Source of the DNA: Gossypium raimondii
Taxonomy: Eukaryota; Streptophyta; Magnoliopsida; Malvales; Malvaceae
Direction: 5' to 3'
Length of the DNA stretch: 64,000 bases
Assembly (NCBI RefSeq): GCF_025698545.1
Contig: NC_068576.1
Span: 54,217,094-54,281,093, forward strand
Shown: piece by piece, positions 49,641 through 61,706 of the stretch
Position numbering within the stretch: the stretch's first letter is position 1
How the letters are laid out: each line of letters starts with the position of its first letter
The notes under the pieces: generated by a model
Database searches by the model: none
What the model was told of the DNA's origin: nothing
The model's input: the letters and a program-made list of their open reading frames with translations, nothing else
Position numbers and translations under genes: made by a program

Positions 49641-49792
49641 GTTTACAGTAAGGGTCAAGCCCAATAACTCCGTCAATCCAAAGGTTCAAATTTAAATCCA
49701 CAATCTTTGGCGGGCTTGGCCCTATTCAAACCCTCCCTACCGGCGGAGTTTAGGGTTTTGTAGCAACTGAATCTGTAACAAATTGTACGGAC

Positions 49793-52088
49793 ATGGAGAA
49801 ACCAGTGGCGACACTCGATAAAGGCGCAATATGCTCGGCCTGGAACTACTGCGGCCAGAGATTAGCCGCCGGCTCCGTCGATGGTTATCTCTCAATTTTA
49901 GATTCTCGTGACCCTTTGTCTTCTTCATTCACTTCCTCCTTCAAATTCAAGGTTCACTGAAACAAAAGAATACATTTTTTTTCCTTTCAGTATTCATTTT
50001 TATCTAATTAATAATTATCCATTTTAGGCTTAAAGTTTGATTCACCCCCCCTTTGATTTAGGTGCACGAAGGTTGCGTTGTGAAGGTTGCTTGGATCCCG
50101 CCCGAGTATGGGGTTGCTGTTGCTTGCATTGCAGAAGATGGGACTTTATCAATATGGGAAGAGCTTGTAGAAGGTAATTAATTTCTTGACATTTAATGGA
50201 CATTTGGTAAATAATATTTCGAAATTGCCAATTCATATTGTATATTCCTGTTAGGTACAAATCCTCTTGAATGGAAGCTATGCACGAGCTTTAAAACTAG
50301 CTCTAAGGTTTTAGATGTTCAATTTAGTGTCACTCAAACGAGCTTGAAAATGGTGAGCTGTAAAATTGGGTTTTTCTTTTCTTCATCATGTTTCCATAAT
50401 AGCAAATATAGCTTTTTGTGCGTTAGAGTAGCAGTTTTATAGCATATTAAAATTCCTCTTTATTTTATAGGTTGCTGCTTACTCAGATGGCTTCGTGAAA
50501 GTCTTTGAGCTCCTCGATCCTTTGGAACTAAAGAATTGGCAACTTCAGGTGATCAGTTCTCTCCAACTTGGTCCACTTATCCACTTTATGATTTTCTTTT
50601 AACTTTCTTATGTTCTTATTTCCAGGCCGAATTTCAAAATGTTATAGATTCGGTTACCATAGTAGGGAAGGCTTCGTGCTTGACAGCATGTATTTCATGG
50701 AATCCACAAAATGGTGAAGGCCAAGAATCAAGCTTTATTTTGGGTTTCAATTCTGACACTCCACAACTCAATTCCCCCAAGGTATTTCCGTATTTGTTTT
50801 CCTTGTAACTAAATTTTGCTCTAATATGATGGGAATGGAGTAGCATCGATTCAGTTCATATATGCTCGCATTGTATCTGTAGTATTGAAACTTATTCGGT
50901 TTGATTCATCAAGTTCCTGAAAATTTGAGTTATTGAAGCTTGTGCAAGTCTGGTAGCCATATTATATAACTTACACATTGATGTGAGGAATTTGTGTGGT
51001 AGCATTATTCTTAAGCTAACATAATTGTGTGAATGTGTTGTTAAAATTGCTAATTTAGACTCACTCTAGAGTTCAATAGGTGTGGGAATTTGATCCAGCT
51101 CATCAGAGATGGCTGCCAGTAGCAGAGTTGGCTTTGCCTGTTGACAAGGGAGATCAAATATATTCTGTTGCATGGGCACCAAACATTGGACGGTAATGGA
51201 AATAATTTTTCTTTTTGAAAATTGTGTTTTTCCACGCACCATTGGCCTGCAATTACTAGCACTGTAAACATTATTATATAAAGTCCACAAGTTCCTCATT
51301 TGCATTGGGATTCAACTTGGATGGTTTCCAGATCATTTTGATTTGTCTGTTGAAACTGATTACTGCCTTCTTTTGGTGATGTAGGCCATATGAGGTAATA
51401 GCTACTGCATCTGAAAAAGGAATTTCTGTATGGCGTGTTGGATCAACCACTGACATGGATGGAAGGCTCTCCATGGATAAGGTTGCGTTGCTTTCTGGAC
51501 ATAACAGTGAGGTATTCAATATTTAGAATTTTACATTTTGAGGTTCTTTATATTGTTTTCTGTTAGTCTACATATGATTTGTATAGTTATCACTCCTCTC
51601 TAGTTCGACTTTCAACATGATAAATGCAGTTTTCAGTCAGATGGTGAGATAAATCGTCTAAAATCCTCCCTGGTAGAATTGAGGGCTTTGAAAATTTACA
51701 TTACTAATCTTGCCGGGATTTCAAAGTTTCTTTCTCTGTTTCTCATTGCGGATAACTGCGTTACTTTTATACGAGCATTCGTGACATGAAAACTGCACCT
51801 AAGACCTGGAGAAAGAGGTTATTAATAAGATTCAGAGGAACTGCTGAAGTTTATGCCCTACATGCCTGCACTGCTATCCCACAATAGTTTAGGTAGATCC
51901 GGTTTCATTTTCATGCAAAGGGTTTGATTATTTCAATGTTGTTTGATGATCAGGTGTGGCAGATGGAATGGGATATGAGTGGAATGACCTTGGCAACCAC
52001 CGGGGGTGATGGGCGTGTAAGGCTGTGGCAATCTAACTTGAACGGCACTTGGCATGAACAAGCAACGCTTGAACCCACTTCATCTTAG
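49793..52088 (+). CDS. SEH1: Nucleoporin SEH1 (WD40 protein)
   Basis: Eight exons: 49793-49951, 50062-50173, 50255-50352, 50471-50548, 50626-50781, 51080-51192, 51385-51511, 51954-52088; all GT-AG and in phase, total 325 residues, against about 326 for Arabidopsis SEH1 from memory. WD40 blades run along the whole protein: AWNYCGQRLAAGSVDGYLSI, CIAEDGTLSIWEEL, VAAYSDGFVKVFELLDP, PYEVIATASEKGISVWRVG, GMTLATTGGDGRVRLWQSNL. Family landmarks include NWQLQAEFQNVIDS and SVAWAPNIGRPYE. SEH1 is a scaffold subunit of the Nup107-160 (Y) complex of the nuclear pore and also joins the SEA/GATOR-type complex; here this is assigned by homology. The start is the first ATG, in context GGACATGGAG. Confidence 0.95.
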
Positions 52089-52447
52089 GCCTTTTATAAT
52101 TTCGTTATTTAATTCCTTAGCTCTTCTTTTGCCAGCCAAATTGTGCATGTTTTCCAATTGAAGGCTTTTGCTGCTGCTGCTATTGTATTTTTAAACACCA
52201 TCTACTTTGCTGCTCATTTTTATATAAATATGAATGAATCAAATTTTATATAAATATATAACACTTTAACCATGATTATGGCATGCGAAAATAAATTAGC
52301 ATTTTATGCATACAAGGATGATCAAATCTACTTCAAACCATTAGAACTTTTGTCCCAAGTCTTCATTTGTCTTGATGCTGGATTTAGCACTCTGATGAAA
52401 CAGAACCTAATTTCAGGGAAAGAAAGGACCATACAATTCATTAGTTT
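52089..52447. other. SEH1 3' flank
   Basis: Probable 3' UTR with a CTG-rich stretch (gctgctgctgct near 52170). No gene is seen. Confidence 0.5.
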
Positions 52448-52630
52448 TAGGCTTAATATGCCATTTGGTACCTGTATTTGGTTTTTATTTTCAATTTTGT
52501 ACCTGGGTTTTTTTGTCCCAATTTAATATTAAGTTTAGCTTTAATATTTAATTTGGTACCCAAACTAAATGGCATCATGTGGCTTAATAAATGTTTGACA
52601 TATGTGCTCTAGTAAAAGAAAAGAGATAAA
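52448..52630. repeat. Half copy of the AT-rich family B repeat, right of SEH1
   Basis: Words atgccatttggtacctgtat, tttgtcccaatttaat and atttggtacccaaactaaat appear in the same order as in the reverse complement of 49450-49630. The copy is therefore inverted relative to the one left of SEH1. Confidence 0.6.
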
Positions 52631-53537
52631 TTACACCATTAAATACTAATCACTCTAAAATAGAGTGTTTTTATTTTGGTCACTCAAAAATAAAATGATA
52701 AAGTAATCATTGTCGTTAATAAAATTGAACAAAGTGGTCACTCATCATTAAATCGTATCTTCTATTGTGCTTTTTCTTTTTCTCATCTCTCTTCTAACCC
52801 AAGAACTTTAATGGTCGCCTCCATTAAAGATGTCGTCTCTGCTTTCGTCATACCACTGCCGCCTCCTACTCTCTTAATCTGTAGTCTTCCAATAAACTCA
52901 AATAAACACCATTACCATCACTCATTTTAAATCTAATTCACCAAACCCTTCATTCGTTAACCATCACCTCCATCATATCCCCCACTTTTTATCATCATCG
53001 CCCACCACACTATTTAAGCCCCTATTCAACCACCGATATCTCCATACACCTGAACCAAGTGAGAAAAAGATTCAAAAAATAAGAAATGCCCAAAAATAGA
53101 ACTTGAAAAAAAAAAAAAAAGACAAGTCAAAAGACAAGAAAGAAACAAGTGAGAAAAAGACGAAAAGAGAAAACACCCTAGGTCTGGTCAAGATTCAAAA
53201 AAATATGGTGATGATCGATTTTTAATTTTGCGCCTCTACTATATTTAAATTTGTGATTTATGCTTTACTCTTTAATTTGACATAATTTAATTATATTACT
53301 TTTATAATTTTATTTATTAGTTCAAATAATTAATGTCAATAACTATTTCAGTAGGAATGTTAAAAGTGAATTTCACTTAAAATACCATTCTAACACAAAA
53401 AGTATATATTTTCAACATGATAAGTTAGAATTTGTAATTTTAAGAAAAAAATTCACATAAGTGTTTTAACCTGAATAGTTAAGGGTGTTAATTATTTGTA
53501 TTAACCTATGATATTATAAACGTAGAAATACTAAATT
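52631..53537. other. Spacer with decayed repeats
   Basis: No gene. A palindromic piece (taatcactctaaaatagagtg, near 52656) and gtcactcatcattaa near 52738 resemble MITE arms. The rest is AT-rich. Confidence 0.4.
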
Positions 53538-54539
53538 ATGTCTGTAACAGCCCGATTTTGGGTTTAGTCGGAACAGTGGTTTCGGGACCACAAATCCGGT
53601 GAGAAAAAATTTATTTTAAAATTTTGACATGGGTTGCATTATGATAGGAAGGTTGCATGAAAATACTGATATGAAAATTTTATCGATTTAGTGATTAATT
53701 AATGAAAGAACCTATTTGTATAAAATGTAGAAATTGAATTCTAGAAGCTAGAAGGGTTAAATAACTATGAAATTCAAAACTAGAGGCCCTTATATGGTAA
53801 ATAGACTATCAATCAAAAGATAATAGATTTTTATGGAATTTAAGAAAAAGAAAGGGATTAAATTGGAATTTGGGGAAATTAAAAGATGATAATTAATTAC
53901 ATGAGTATATCATCTTTTTCTATCATCTTCTTCCCCAAAATTTACATGGAAACCCTAGGAGAGAGGAGAAAGACTAAATTGGTAAGTAATCATGTCCCGT
54001 TTTTAATAATTTTTATATTTTTGAGATCGTGATAACATGTTCTCCCTATTTTGAGGATTTATTTGAAAAGTTATCAAGGTATGGAAATTGTGCCATGGAT
54101 GAACATGCTGAAAATTTAAAATTTATGGTAGAAAATGAAAGTTTGTTAGTAAATAAACAACTTTTACAAAGTGATTTTGGGTGAAATTGAGATTTAGGGA
54201 CTAAATGACAAATTTGTGAAATTTAAAGGAAAATTCTGATTTTTTGAGAAATCTATGGACTGTTATAGATATATATGAATTTTGTTTAGGCTTAAAAAGG
54301 GGACTGAATTGCATGAATTTCATTCTTCGAGCCTAGGGACGAAATAGGAATTAATGAAAAGTTTAGGGGCGAAAATATAATTTTTCTAAAGAGTGATTTT
54401 TAAACTAAATTGAATAATGTGAGTGTTAAATAAGTTAAATTTGTTGTTATAAATCAAGAAATATGAGAAATTGACCTTGATCAATAAAAAAAGTGAGAAA
54501 AGTGAAAAATTATGAAATAGTACATTTAGCAACAAAACA

Positions 54540-55080
54540 GTTTAGACAATAACAGTTGTGTGACTTTGAAAATCATAAAAATGGTGAAAATTGAATTAGA
54601 GGGTGAATAATATATGAAATTAAAGCTGAATGAGTCTATTTTCACATAAAAGAAACAGTGTATACAAACGAATTTTATATTATGAGATATTTGAATTTGG
54701 GTGAGACAGGGTCAGAATGATTAGGAATACCCTATTCTAACTTGGAAAATCATTAAAAATTGTACAAAAATAATTATGGGTTATAATTTATATGTTTAAA
54801 ATCCTTAATGAGTCTATTTTCAAGATAAATAAACAAGGATATCATTCGAATTCTGTACAATGAGATAATTAATTTTTAGTGAAGAGAGGTCGGAACTGTC
54901 GAACAGTGAAATAGGGAAAACTTTAAAGAATAAACTGTACTTATTGGCTGAACCAAAAATTCTTAAAATTTTATGGTAAGAAGACGTATGAGTCTAGTTT
55001 TATGGAAAATTAATGGATCTTAATTTGGAGCTCTGTAGCTCGAGATATAAATAAATTAGTGACTCAGACTCAGATAGACA
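54540..55080 (+). repeat. Three degenerate ~180-bp tandem units inside the solo LTR
   Basis: The word TGAGTCTA occurs at 54631, 54809 and 54989 (spacing 178 and 180 bp), each followed by related sequence (a TTTTCA- or TTTTATG-like stretch, then a line with gagat and a gtcggaact- or gtcagaatg-like word). The units have diverged a good deal. Confidence 0.6.
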
Positions 55081-56025
55081 ACTTGAATTTACATACTGGA
55101 AAATAGTGATAGTATGGATAATGTTGTTTAGATGTGTTATACACATTAAGGATGTGGAATGGAGAGGAGGAGGAAAATTATATGTGAATATTCAGCTAAT
55201 ATGAGTTTATTTTAAAATAGCTAATTTACATGTTATATGTTCAGGGACTAAATTGAATAAAATAAATTTTTAGGATAATTTTGTAAAAATGTCAAAAATG
55301 ACCAAATTGCATGAAATGAATTGTTTTATTATTTAAGTTAATAAATTGAATGAAATTTTAATTTAGATCAAGATCGAGCAGAAAATCGAGGGAAATAGAA
55401 AATTTCCAAAATGCCCCTGTATCTTGGTATTTCTGCAAATTAACCTGATAAGTTCGTATGAACTATATTCTATACAATTTTGATTAAAGTGAATGTTATT
55501 TGGTGATGAATAATATATATGTATATGTGTTAGTATTGAACTGAATTTAGAAAACTGAATTGAATAAGAAATATGTATTTGTATCACTATAATTCGGACT
55601 TTATCATTATTATGTGTTTAATTTACTAATTATGTGTGGTAAGTATTTTAAGGTAAGTGTTTATTAAAATGATAAATTTATGATTGGGTATTGAAATTGA
55701 GACTGATACTGAAATGAATTATGGAATACTGAATATTGTTTTGAGTACTGAGTTGAATTGTGAAGTTACTGAATATTGTTATGTATACTGCATTGAACTG
55801 TGAAATTACTGAAGTAATGAATTACTGCAATACTGTGAAACTGATTGAAATAAGAAATTATAATTGATACTGAACTAAGATGGAAATTGTACTGAAAAGT
55901 GAATTAAATACCCTATTAACTAGTCGGGCTAGTCGGGTATAGTTGGCATGCCATAGGATATGGGAGAGTATGGGTTTTTTCCGGCTTACTGATCAGGCAC
56001 TTATATGCCGACTACTGTTATGTTA

Positions 56026-56250
56026 CTATTACCGATTTGACACTTTGTGTGTCGAATACTGTTACTGTTACTGTTACCGAATCGACACTTTGTGTGTCGA
56101 ATACTATTACTGTTACTGTTATCGATTCGACACTTTGTGTGGCGAATACTGTTACCGTTACTATTACCGATTTGGCACTTTGTGTGCTGAATACTGTTCC
56201 CGTACTGTTACAGATTCGACACTTTGTGTGTTGAATACTGTTACTATCAC
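56026..56250 (+). repeat. Five 45-bp tandem units inside the solo LTR
   Basis: CACTTTGTGTG starts at 56041, 56086, 56131, 56176 and 56220, spacing 45, 45, 45, 44. Each unit also carries ATTCGA-like and GAATACTGTTACTGTTAC-like parts. The period is a multiple of three and the block lies in open frames in two forward phases, encoding a 15-residue repeat (FDTLCVEYCY-like). Confidence 0.9.
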
Positions 56251-57092
56251 TACTATAGTTACTGATTACTGTTTAGGTACTGTGTATCGTTAAGGTACAA
56301 TTTGCCGTACTGGTGTGTTTGGTTGGAATCCACGTATCCGCCAAAGCCTGAGTCTGTTAATAAGGGTAATTAAATGAAAAGTTAAATAGAACGAAATGAA
56401 ACAGTTGAGCTATTGAAAGAAACGTGATTGTGGAATCTAATTTGAAAATGTGAATTGAATATGAAAATGTGAAATGAAAACATGAACTAAATATTCAATA
56501 TTCATGAGATAAATAATGGCTCAATGTGATAGTATATGATATTAACTAATGAAAGCCAAATTGAATTGTTAATGGAAATATATTATCGAATTTAATACTC
56601 AGTTTAGATTGAACGCGGGAAAGAAATGGTAAGAGACTTATGTGTTTGAATTGAAAGAATTATAGATTATTATTGATATCGATCTGAAGGAAGTGTGTTT
56701 ATTGATCATATTGTATCTGACAAAAGCAATTATGAAGTATTAGAGTTATTTAAATTCCTACTAAGCATTCATTGCTTACATATTTGTTTTTATTTATCCT
56801 ACAGATTATCAAAAGCTCGATTGGGTTGGAAACTTGTCGGAGATATATCACACTATCCATTGGTTATATCGGTATGTTCGAATGATTGGATTTTGGATAT
56901 AGTGGCATGTATAGGTATTTTGTTTAATAATGGCCTATTTCCATTTACACGAGCAGAGACACGGGCATGTGTCCCCTGCTTCTAAGAAAAATTTTGAAAA
57001 GTTGAGAAATGACCGTATTTAATTTGTAAAGTCTGGTAATGCTTTGTAACCCTGTTCTGGTGACAGATTCGGGTTAAGGGTATTACAATGTC

Positions 57093-58158
57093 AAATTAAA
57101 AATAGTGATTAAATCTCAAATTTATCCACAGGGTTATGATATTCAAACAATTTAAACCTAAGACAATAATCCTAGACAATATATGCTTTTATTTATATAA
57201 ATACATATAGTCTTTAAATGTATAATAAAAAGTTAAATATTTGACACTATTATTTTGAGGATTTATATATTTTATATTCGAGTATTTGATTTATTATCCA
57301 ATATTGATTTATAACTGATATGAATATAATTCAAGAATGATTACTCAAATTTATTTTTATTTTAATTCAAACATTTTAAATATTTATATTCGGTACTAAA
57401 ATTGAATTACTTGTTGAGATATTCAAACTGAGTATCCATTTTATATATTTAAAGTTATTGTTAAACTTGAAATTTTAAATTTCAAAAATAATTTTAAAAA
57501 TTATAATATTTTTAAGAATTGAATTAATGAAGTATTTTACTTTTAGTTATATAAGTATAGCATATTGGGGTGATATTATGAAGATTCATTAAATTTAACA
57601 TTTATTTTATTTTCATTGATATATAAAAATTTGTAAGAATTATTTATTTGATAAGGGTAATAAAAATGAATGAATGAAAGTTATGAAATCATTTAAAACT
57701 GATAATGGTTTAAAAATTAATTTAGTAATATTTAAATTATATTTATAATTTTTAAAAAATAATTATATAGATTTTCTTAGTTTCTAGAATAATATTTTAA
57801 AGGGATTGATTTGCAAGTTGATTTAGGATTGATAACGACTTTGAAGACAAAATTAGATAAAAATTTGACACAACATAGCTAAAAAAGGGGACACGTGACA
57901 AATATATATGTGCCGCCAAATGTCATGCAAAAACTCATCAAAGTCCAACAAAGTGGAATTTTTTATGCCAAATTTAATATATATTAGGAAAAAAAAGTCA
58001 TAATTGAAGATTCCGATGGTATTTATTCGGCCGGTCGAAGAGAGTGTGAGCTTTTATTTGTAATATATTGATTTTAGTTGACTATTTCACATCGACAGCC
58101 GGCGGGGACAAATGATTATTTCAAAGCAAGTGAATTTGGTGATGCCTATCGCCTAGGC
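57093..58158. other. AT-rich spacer and upstream region of the SDR gene
   Basis: No gene is seen in the left 800 bp. A G-box (CACGTG at 57892-57897, context ACACGTGACA) lies about 325 bp upstream of the reductase start. Confidence 0.5.
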
Positions 58159-58163
58159 CGCTC

Positions 58164-58173
58164 TTTTTATATC
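58164..58173 (+). promoter_or_regulatory. TATA box of the reductase gene
   Basis: TTTTTATATC lies about 50 bp upstream of the start codon, implying a short leader of about 25 nt. Confidence 0.55.
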
Positions 58174-58219
58174 TAAACACCTTTGCACGTCTTCTATAAT
58201 TATAGCACAGGTCTCAGCC

Positions 58220-59651
58220 ATGGAGAAGCAAGCAACAAGCAAGGTCTGCTGCGTTACTGGAGGTTCTGGATATTTAGGTTCTTGGCTTGTTAAGAAGCTC
58301 CTCCATAAAGGCTACACTGTCCATGCAACCCTACGAAACTTAGGTTCTCTCTGCGTATATATATGTGCTTCTTCTTACAGTTGATGAAATTTCTGATGAT
58401 AATTTGAACTGCAGATGATAAATCGAAAGTTGGGTTTTTGAAGTCCCTGCCTGGCGCACACACCAAACTGGTTTTATTCCAAGCTGATATCTACAATCCC
58501 GACGAGTTCAAACATGCAGTTCAGGGGTGTGAATATGTGTTTCATGTGGCTACTGCAAAGCAAACAGCCGACACTCAAAGCTCACAGGTTAATAACTAGT
58601 CTCTCTTAGTCTTTCTTTTTTTCAAGTTAGCTTAGCTGCCGGCAGATAATCATGGATTTGTTGATTTACATATGCAGGAAATCATTGAAGCAACGGTTTC
58701 AGGTGTGAGGAGCATCGCCGAGTCCTGCCTCAAATCGCCAAGCGTCAAACGACTTATCTACACGGCTTCGGTTATGGCAGTATCGCCATTAATGAAAGAT
58801 GGATTCAACGTCAAATCTTGCGTGGATGAATCGTATTGGACTAATGTTGATGTTGCATCAATCCATGGCCTTCAATATATGCGGGTCACTAATTTTATAT
58901 TTTACTAATTTAGAACTTTTATCTTTGAATTAATTCTGATCGACTTTCTTTTCCTTTTAATTAATTTTTGGTTATAGACGTATACTATATCGAAAACCTT
59001 AGCGGAAAAAGTGGCATTGAGCTATAACGGTGAAGCGAATGTTAATGGCGACAAGCTCGAAGTTGTGACTCTTCCTTGTGGGCTTGTTGGAGGAGAGACT
59101 CTGCTTTCATTCGTGCCTTTAAGCGTCGCCGTCATGTTTTCGCCGCTTACTGGGAACTCATCTACTTTGGTGGCCTTACAATACATGGAACAGCTTCTGG
59201 GATCGGTTCCTATAGTTCACATCGATGACGTTTGCGATGCCCATATCTTCTGCATGGAGAAACCCACCATGGCCGGCAGATTCATCTGTGCCGCAGCTAA
59301 TCCAACCATCAGACAAATCGCAACCCATTTTCGAGAAAATTATCCAAAATACCAGATACCAGAAGAGTAAGTAATAAATATACAGTAATCTCTATACTAT
59401 TAAGCGTTGACACTTGACAGTATAATACAAGGGTCTGGTGAATAAATATAAAATTCATTAGGAAAATGCATATATGAAATTGGTTTTAATGAACGTACAG
59501 GTTGATGGGGGAAGAAAAGGAAGGTATCGCATGGGACAGCAGCAAACTGGTGAAGATGGGGTTTGAGTACAGGGAGGACATGGGAAAAATATTGGATGAT
59601 AGTGTAAAATGTGGAAGGCGACTTGCAGCTGTGGGCTCCCTCTGTTACTGA
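58220..59651 (+). CDS. DFR/anthocyanidin-reductase-like NAD(P)H-dependent reductase (extended SDR)
   Basis: Five exons: 58220-58343, 58415-58587, 58678-58884, 58978-59366, 59501-59651; all GT-AG and in phase, 347 residues. The nucleotide-binding motif TGGSGYLGS is at residues 13-21. The catalytic triad is S130 (YTASV), Y170 and K174 (YTISK). Features of the extended SDR family follow, including [27 protein letters not shown] and GRFICAA. It belongs to the DFR/anthocyanidin reductase/vestitone reductase group of cytosolic enzymes reducing flavonoid or related carbonyls with NADPH. Sequence alone does not give the substrate; key DFR specificity residues cannot be judged here. It looks intact. 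Alternative names in databases include NADPH-dependent HC-toxin reductase-like. Confidence 0.92.
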
Positions 59652-61706
59652 TGTTTTGTTGTTTTATACGTATATGGTGCAGCCATCACTTATTAGATTT
59701 TGTCACGGACACAGGAATAATAAAAAACTGTATTAATGTTTATTGGACTACCACATTCCTACCATCTCGGTGAAAAAAAATTATACAATAAATATATATT
59801 TTAAAATTATTAAAAACTAAACCAAGTATATGATAAAATTGAAGATTTAATAGTGCATTGATAACATGATGTAAATTCAAAACTTAAAAATAATCATTAA
59901 CTTCAAATATGAACCATAAATTAGATATAATTACACAAAAAAATTGAGCAAAAAAGAAGAAGACAAGGATGAAAGAAGAAAAATAAATTACCAAATCACC
60001 TGCTTAATTGACAATGTTGTTATTACAATAATTAGAGAAACATGAATTTTAGTGTGCTTAAATGCGCTTTTGTACATTATGAAAGGCCAAATTTGGGTGA
60101 CTTTTGAAGAATCTTGCACCGCAAAGCATCGAAATTAAGGGGAAATTAATTAGTAGTCACTTAATTATTAGTAATATTGTTATCATTTAATTATGAAAAG
60201 TTATAAAATGACTATTTAATTACTTAATTATCTTTTTTGATCATCAACCAGCTAATGGTGTTAGTTTTTAAAATTAACATAATAGCAACTTTTAACCTTA
60301 ATATTTATATATTTACGTATTCTATAAAAAAAATTTCTTTCCTTTTGTCTGCACCATCTTCAACGAAAAATCCTACAACGGACCGTCCAATTTAAACATA
60401 TATGGATTCTTCATTTCATTGGGATTATATAAGGGTGAGGCCCACTGCAATCAGCCCAGTTCATAACACATCATAACTGAATTGTAGCACTAAAGCCCAA
60501 ATCCGAAATCCAAAAGATAATCCAAACTATTAGTACTAATATTATTTATCAACCAGAAGGGAGATCCAAGCTCCCAAAGGAGGAGGCAGCACTGAAACTG
60601 AATCCTCGATAAATCTCCCTTGTGTACAGCCTCCTCTAACTCTAACCTACCCAAATATCCTGTCCCTCTAACATTTCTGGGTTCTTCTTCTTTCTTGCAT
60701 AATCACCAACCAAACCCAAGTAAATCAAGCTGAGATTTGTTGATAAATGCACCTATGTTGGGATGCACCATTATTTTAACATATATTATACACCCTTCTT
60801 TGTTTTATCGAATTGTGTATTTGATATGTTAGATATTGGAAGTTAGTTGCTGTTATTCTCATAGTCTGTGCTACCTTTTTCTTTTTTTGGATAATCATAT
60901 GCTACACTTTTTAAGACTGAATTAATGGCTTCCATAGCTTAGTGCAAATATGCATATTGCGAGTTGTGACAATGGAGCACCTCATTGTTGTATCATCACT
61001 GATCGTTGTTGTCACATTTCACATATCTATTTAGCTGCAAGTAGAAATGAGCTACACAATCCTGCCCAAAGCAAACAGAAAAGAAATGAGATTGGCATAG
61101 GGTTATAGAACAAACCAAATTTGTCTTCATTCAATTTAGTGTTGTACAAGTTTTATTACTTTTAGATGCTTTTCTTTTGCAATTTGATTTTGCTATTGTT
61201 GCCTTTGTTTCAATTCTGCTAATTTTCCTCCGTGTCTATCTTTGGCTGGCTTCGCGTCTACCACCAAGAGTCCCAGCTGGAATTTATGGTAAGTTGTAAG
61301 CAATTATTTACTGTTGCTTATGGATGCCAAATTGTGATTCTATCCTTGTGGTTAAGACAGCAAAGGTAAAAAATGGAACTTGCAAATGAAGTTGCTGTAA
61401 GTGTTGAATTACATTTACATTATTTATGTTTTCGCAAGAAGGTTTACATAAACCAATATTACCTTTTAGGTAAAATCTGCACACAAATATTATTGCAACT
61501 GTGATTAGAACAAATGCCAAAACTTTTTATCACTGGAGATGCCTTACAAACAACAATAAATTGGAAGAGACTTATCCATTGCACAAATTGCACTTTGGCT
61601 AAAAAACAAAGCTAGAATGAGCAGATGCTATCAGCTAATCTGATCAGTGGAACCCGAGTTCTACATCTACCTTTTACTCTTTTTATTTCAATTCTAAAAA
61701 AAAGAA
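59652..61706. other. Spacer with family-A-like MITE remnant
   Basis: No supported gene in about 2 kb. A partial copy resembling family A (about 60147-60260) has agtcacttaattatta, aaaagttataaaatgac and ttaattac words. A GC-richer stretch at about 60550-60720 has no coherent frame. The right end is the WRKY 3' flank. Confidence 0.4.

Larger units (their letters stand above)
53538..57092 (+). mobile_element. Solo LTR (about 3.5 kb) with target duplication
   Basis: The body is 53543-57087, starting TGTAACAGCCCG and ending GGGTATTACA, i.e. TG...CA with short imperfect terminal inverted repeats. The 5-bp direct repeat ATGTC occurs at 53538-53542 and 57088-57092. Inside there is no primer binding site, polypurine tract or gag/pol frame, so it is a solo LTR left after recombination between two LTRs, not a full element. 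TGTAACA...TGTTACA-type ends and the length recall LTRs of Tekay/Del-type chromoviruses; this family call is inference. Two tandem repeat blocks lie inside (54540-55080 and 56026-56250). Confidence 0.88.

Noticed and set aside
56695-56985. 96-codon plus frame as a gene
   Set aside because: It lies inside the solo LTR near its 3' end and does not resemble gag or pol. Probably chance.
53543-57087. A complete retrotransposon rather than a solo LTR
   Set aside because: No internal direct repeat of the ends, no primer site, no polypurine tract and no gag or pol. The TG...CA ends with a 5-bp duplication belong to one LTR.
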